Shown here: positions 59,591 through 64,000 of the stretch, piece by piece
How the letters are laid out: each line of letters opens with the position of its first letter
Numbering within the stretch: the stretch's first letter is position 1
NCBI GenBank assembly: GCA_030549775.1
Contig: CM060176.1
Coordinates: forward strand, 99,404,303 to 99,468,302
DNA from: Tamarix chinensis
Taxonomy: Eukaryota; Streptophyta; Magnoliopsida; Caryophyllales; Tamaricaceae
Direction of reading: 5' to 3'
DNA length: 64,000 nt
The notes under the pieces: model-generated
The model's database searches: none
What the model was told of the DNA's origin: nothing
Seen by the model: only the letters and a program-made list of their open reading frames with translations
Program-made: the position numbers and the translations under genes

Positions 59591-60025
59591 ATAATACATC
59601 ATAAACAAGTATTTAATATTTCCATCAATAATCAAACTTCTTCCTTAATTATCGTACCTACACATGGCACAAAGGTTATCATACTTTTCATTTTTATCAA
59701 GCAATATAAGCAACCATATATATATATATCATGCTAAGCACACAAACCATGCATAAAATCATACTAAATCCCTAATGTGCTAGCATATGTTTTTCCATGT
59801 ATTTAAGGGAGGATTAACGGTTACCTTAATCCCGCAAAATATCAAATCTTACCAAGCATAATTAGCAACTCAAAACCTAAAAATAGTATCCATCATTGTT
59901 GTGTTAGAAATAAGAAATTAAAAGGATAAGACTTTATAAACAAAATTATTTAATAATAAAACACTTTAAATTAATTATCAATATACCTAAAAAATTTTCC
60001 AAACAAATTCCAAAATAAAGGGGAG

Positions 60026-60049
60026 CTCACGCTGCATAAGCAGCGTGAG
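60026..60049 (-). other. Perfect 10-bp-stem hairpin in element E
   Basis: CTCACGCTGC, loop ATAA, GCAGCGTGAG: all ten pairs match, six of them G-C. It lies about 1.45 kb from the element's 5' end (- strand), at the border between the pyrimidine-rich segment and the AT-rich body, as in element D. Confidence 0.85.
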
Positions 60050-61814
60050 TCTCATGCAGAAATGAGAGGGGAAAAGGCTCGAAGAGGGGTGAGGTAGAAG
60101 AGAGGAGAGGTGGCTCGGTTTAGGGACTTTAGGCTAGAAAAGAAGGTAGTTGGGGGAGGTTTCAAGGAAAGGGAATGGTGCAGGAGTGGAGAGGGGGTGT
60201 AGGTGGAGGCTAAGGGTGGTTTCACGGGGGCATAGGGCGGCGGAGACGACGGCGGCAAGGCGGCGAAGTTGGCTGCCGAGATGGGTCGAGGTGGAGGGGC
60301 TGAGAAGGAAGGAAAAGGAGAGGGAAGAATGGAGGGGTGCAAGGGTTGTTTTCGGCCAAATAAGGCATGGCAGTTGTAGAGGGGTTGCAGGATGTCGAAC
60401 GGTGGGTTGGGTGGCGGCACAGGTGGCCAGAAGGCGGCAGAAGTGGCAGTTGCAGGTGGCTCGGCGGTAAGGGGAAAAAATTGGGGAGAAAAAGGAAGAG
60501 GTGGAGAAGGGAGGAAGTGCAGGGCTCGAAGGGGATTGGGGGGATCTCGTGGTGGTTCAGGGTGGTAGTAGGTGGTGGCAGAAGGCGGCGCAGGGGTTGG
60601 GCTTGGTGGTTCAAGCGGCGGCGGGCGACGGTGATCAATAACCGGGAAAAAAAATGAGGAAGAAGGAAGGAGAGAGGAGGGAGCTCGAGGGAAGGAGAAG
60701 GGCTCGAAAATGAGGGGAATGAAGGGCTAGGGAGATGGAGAAAAAGAAGAGGGAGAAGAGAGGGGCAGGGCTGGCCGGCAATCGGTGCTGCAGGTGGCAG
60801 GGCTGGTCGGGTGGCAGGGGAAAGAGGGGGAAGAAGAAGGAAAGGGAGAGGGTCACGCGGGGTGTGGTCCAAGAGCCGGTTTGGCTCGAAAAAGGAAAGA
60901 AAATGACGGGGGAAGAGAGAGAGGGAGAAGATGAAGGGAGAAGCGGGTCGGTCGAAGGGAAATGAAATAAGGCTGAACCGGCCGGTCAGGGAAAAAAAGA
61001 AAGGAGGCGGCTGGCTGTGATGGGTGGGCGCGAGGAGGAGAAGGGGGACGGGTCTGGCCCAAACGTGCGGGGGAGGAAGCCAGGTCGGCGGCCCAAGGGA
61101 GGGGAAAATGGGAAAAAGAAGAGGAGAAAAGGAAAAAAGGAGAAAAAGGGTAAGAAGGAAAATGAAAAAATAGGGAAAATAAGGTAAATTAATTTATAAA
61201 ATCATAAAATGTAATATTCTTGATAAATTATTTAATTTAATAATTTAATTCATTAAAACCTAATATATTAGTTTAAAAAGGATAAGGTAGGTAAAATATT
61301 AGTTTTGAAAATTTATTTAAATAAAATAATATGAAAATAGCAAAATATTGATTTTTAATTTATTAAATACTCTTATCCGAACTTACATACTCTAAAATCC
61401 ATAAAATAATTAAAATAATTAATTTTAAAAGCAAATATTATTTCAGATAAAAGTTATTTATTAAAATATAGGTTTTTAAAATTTTTGGGGGATTACAGCT
61501 GGTGTGCCTTAGTGCCCCAGTCAGGCCCTACATCTTACTCTATTATGTTCTACGGACTAATAGGGGGTATCGATACTTATGGATTAGGTGTCCTTGTCGG
61601 TAGGGTACTATGTTACCTTCGTGTACCAGTATGACCAGGGTACCTTTGCGTCCTTGGGTTGATAGTCGGTAGGATATTGTGTTGCCTTGTTGCGCCGGTA
61701 TGACTGGAGTACCTTTGTGGCTCTAGGTTGATTGATCTCCCCTCGAGAAAGTAAATAAAAATGGAAATGATATGATTTGATGGAAATAATGATTATCGGA
61801 TTATTGGATTGTTT

Positions 61815-62040
61815 GGTTGCAGCCTTCGTGCCTACCCGAGGTTTCGGTAGTAGCCTTCGTGCTTACCTGTGATTCGGTAGTAGCCTTTGTGTCTACCTGA
61901 GGTTTCGGTAGTAGCCTTCGTGCCTACCTGTGGTTTCGGTAGCAGCCTTTGTGCCTACCTGAGGTTTTCTGTGGTTTCGGTAGCAGCCTTTGTGCCTACC
62001 TTTGTATTTGGTAGCGGCCTTTGTGCCTACCAGTGTTGGT
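61815..62040 (+). repeat. Minisatellite of about 30 bp (GCCTTTGTGCCTACC) in element D
   Basis: About eight units carry GGTTTCGGTAGTAGCCTTCGTGCCTACCTG with few changes. The array corresponds to 6370-6515 of repeat A. The apparent frames on both strands here translate the array. Confidence 0.85.
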
Positions 62041-62913
62041 TTTATGTCTGTGAACATACTTGTGATATTATGGATCTTATTATGCTGTATCTGTAAGTTT
62101 ACCTGTGACATTATGGATTTATTATGCTGTACCTGTAAGTATGCCTGGGATGATATGAATCTTAGTAAATTATACCTATGATGTACATGATTGTTTGGGA
62201 ATTTATGCTGAGACGTGAATTATGCTGAAGTTGGGTTTCAATTATTACTCAGAGAGTATTTTTGGGATGTTTAATAATTAGTTTGGTTGTGTCAGATAAA
62301 TGAAAATGAGCAGTACGTGACCTTGATAGAAATTGATCATCTGAGTGATTATTGTATCTCAATCATCGTATTTATATGTATATATCTTATACAATGTTAA
62401 ATTTATGCCTTGCATGTGTTCCATGTTGATTTATCGTATTAGTTTGGTATAAAGGGTTGCTCGGTACCGTAGTATTGAAGGGTTCATTTTGGTGGGCCCC
62501 TGCCTATTCAATGGGCAGTGGACTTTGCAGGTTAGCCTCTGAGCTCAATCAAATGCTGATAGTTCGGATTTGGGAGCGTAGGACTATCCGGTGTTTCTTT
62601 CGTTATCTTATTTCCGGTTGTATTTGGACCCTCGTGTCCTGCTATCATTTCTCTCTTGAGTTTCGTAAACTGTTAATGTCATTTTTAATTAACAATATTT
62701 ATCTAATCTTCTCTCTATCCTGATTTCTGTAATCATAATATTAATTTAAGCGGATTAATGAATTTAGCCTTAGCACTTGGTATGAGAATGGTAGAGAAAA
62801 CCAGACTTGTACCAAGTGTGGCGGTAACACCCTTTGTTTTTATTGTTTTAGCTTCCGCACTTAACTCTGTAAACGAAAATTTTCAGTTGTAAATTTTGGG
62901 GTGTTACATGAGG

Positions 62914-63016
62914 GGATATAAAAATTGATTAAAACCATAGGTTCCCACTAATGTTGGGTAGAAACTAAGCAAACAGCAACAACAACAAAGTGCTTGTTGT
63001 CTACCATTGCCCAACA
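62914..63016 (-). repeat. Copia 5' LTR, part 2 (LTR start)
   Basis: The first 103 bp of the LTR read on the - strand: TGTTGGGCAATGGTAGACAA from 63016. It matches 43470-43555 of the other LTR in opposite orientation. It adjoins the TGTAG duplication at 63017-63021. Confidence 0.85.
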
Positions 63017-63021
63017 TGTAG

Positions 63022-64000
63022 TAGTAAGTATGTTTGGAGGTAAAGTAGAGACGCAAGCATCTCCTACTAAAAATTCACCTTCGATTTGTTTAGCACTAAA
63101 GATTTTTTTTTTGTAAGTAACTAAACTATGTAGTTCTAAAATTATAGAGCATGTACTTGCAATGTTTTCACCATCTTATTCGGAATAATAAAGATGAAGA
63201 CAGTCGAATAATAATAATAATAATCATAATGAGTAAATTGGAGAGGAGTAAACAAATATGAATCGTTATATACAAAATAAAGTCAATAAAATGATTAAAG
63301 AAGAGTTTAAATTTATTGTTCTAAAATTATTATAAGGTGTTTAGTTTCTAAAAAACATTTATCAAAATTTTAGAAAACATGTTCATAATTTACTTTTTCT
63401 ATTTTGTGATCGAAAAACTAAAAAACATGGTTTTCCAACTTTGTAAAGAAAATTGAAAAATAACTTGTACTAATTTTTTTATATATAAATATATGCCCTT
63501 ATTTTCTACATGTTTTCTAATTCGAATACTCTTAATGTTGATATTATTATTATTATTAGTAATAAAAATATTAATATGCTTATTTTTAATAATAATAATA
63601 TTATTTTTACCATTATTATTATTATAAATATTATTATTATTATTGGTATTGTTATTTTTATTATTATTTTATTAATAATAATAATAATACTATTATTATT
63701 GAAATAACTAATAATATTATTATAAATATTGTTGGTAATGATAATGATCATCATTATCATAGTCTTCATTATCTAATGTAGAAGAAGATAAATATGTTAT
63801 TAAAAAATTTTAATTAAAAGATACTTTTAGAGCATGAATATATATATATATATATAATTTTTTATTAAAAATTAGAAGTAGAAAATAGTAAATTATTTTT
63901 TAAAATTAAACACACTCCGAATTATTTTTTAACTTCTTTTTGTGTGCAAATATGGGCCACTTCAATCCATTATTACCAAACCCAATTGAAATGTATAAAG
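63022..64000. other. AT-rich spacer with (ATT)n tracts
   Basis: Sequence right of the transposon stack, without a recognised gene. 63535-63760 consists of ATT/AAT runs able to fold back on themselves, and 63837-63856 is a (TA)n tract. The frames at 63506-63769 are Ile/Asn-rich accidents. Confidence 0.7.

Larger units (their letters stand above)
56191..61497 (-). mobile_element. LTR-like non-coding element E (- orientation), nested in D
   Basis: On the - strand it runs from TGTAATCCCCC (61497) to GGGGGTGTTACA (56191): 5,307 bp. A perfect GCTGG duplication flanks it (56186-56190, 61498-61502), and removing it rejoins D. Order on the - strand: AT-rich start, pyrimidine-rich segment (61150 to 60060), hairpin (60049-60026), an 80-bp tandem duplication, a long TTACC repeat tract, CCACCGG motifs and the ACTTAGTACCATACCGGTTC landmark (56292). 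The excess over the 4-kb norm is mostly the TTACC tract. Frames such as 60222-60872 (-) and 60150-60470 (+) are Pro/Ser- or Arg/Gly-rich accidents of the skewed segment. Confidence 0.85.
45930..62908 (+). mobile_element. LTR-like non-coding element D with three nested elements
   Basis: It starts TGTAATACCCC (45930) and ends GGGGTGTTACA (62908), flanked by a perfect TGAGG duplication (45925-45929, 62909-62913). The other copia LTR gives the uninterrupted target near 43575, which proves the edges. Without elements C, E and the hAT, D is about 3.98 kb: 45930-46757, 50621-51047, 54872-56190 and 61503-62908. It contains a CA-rich stretch, a C-rich 5' third, a hairpin at 55038-55061, the ACCTTAATAAAATACT landmark (56074), a minisatellite at 61815-62040 and GCCTTAGCACTTGGTATGAG near the right end. 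No coding frame belongs to it. Confidence 0.85.
42739..63016 (-). mobile_element. Ty1/copia element (- strand) carrying four nested elements
   Basis: On the - strand the element begins TGTTGGGCAATGG at 63016 and ends CTTACA at 42739. It is flanked by the exact 5-bp duplication TGTAG (42734-42738, 63017-63021). The 5' LTR is 45336-45929 plus 62914-63016, about 697 bp, split by element D. The 3' LTR is at 42739-43675 and is rearranged. Between them only gag and part of protease remain (about 43676-44863); integrase, RT and RNase H are gone. Direct LTR similarity is easy to see, for example at 42950-43005 against 45528-45583. The paired duplications show the whole 20-kb stack started as one insertion downstream of the RRP12-like gene. 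Confidence 0.85.

Noticed and set aside
60222..60872. 216-codon frame on the - strand in element E
   Set aside because: Same skewed segment of the repeat; Pro/Ser/Leu low complexity, no start context or domain.

Overview
This is nuclear DNA of a flowering plant, probably a eudicot, although the species cannot be told from the sequence. The evidence is an 18-exon gene with GT-AG introns (one GC-AG), Ty3/gypsy and Ty1/copia retrotransposons with 5-bp target duplications, a plant-type hAT transposon, a decayed LINE, MITEs, and long AT-rich spacers. I found one host gene; almost everything else is transposon-derived, and most of the longer open frames are low-complexity accidents.

Layout. 1-5932: a degraded Ty3/gypsy element on the + strand (leader, gag, pol, 3' LTR); its 5' LTR lies left of the window. 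It sits in a roughly 4-kb non-coding LTR-like repeat whose right part runs to 8059. 8541-12631 is a complete copy of that repeat class (TG...CA ends, near-perfect 5-bp target duplication, no coding capacity), probably nested in an older copy. 14.7-23.1 kb holds older, decayed copies of the same class and spacer with microsatellites. 23534-42006 (+) is a gene for an RRP12-like ribosome-biogenesis protein (predicted 1,165 aa). I reconstructed all 18 exons with consistent splice phase. Introns 5 (7.4 kb) and 11 (2.1 kb) hold LINE debris and MITEs.

42739-63016 is one nested stack about 20 kb long. A Ty1/copia element on the - strand (target duplication TGTAG) kept gag and part of protease but lost the rest of pol, and its 3' LTR carries an internal inversion. 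A non-coding LTR-like unit (45930-62908, duplication TGAGG) landed in its 5' LTR. That unit was then hit three times: by another LTR-like unit on the - strand (46758-50615), by a hAT transposon (51048-54863, 8-bp duplication GACTCCAA), and by a third LTR-like unit on the - strand (56191-61497, duplication GCTGG). The remaining 1 kb is AT-rich spacer.

The most distinctive feature is the non-coding family of about 4 kb. It has full-length copies with TGTAACACCCC-like termini, a pyrimidine-rich 5' third with a TATA box, several internal minisatellites whose copy number differs between copies, and in one subfamily a conserved hairpin with a 10-bp stem. The units most likely are solo LTRs, or coding-free derivatives, of a Ty3/gypsy lineage with very long LTRs.
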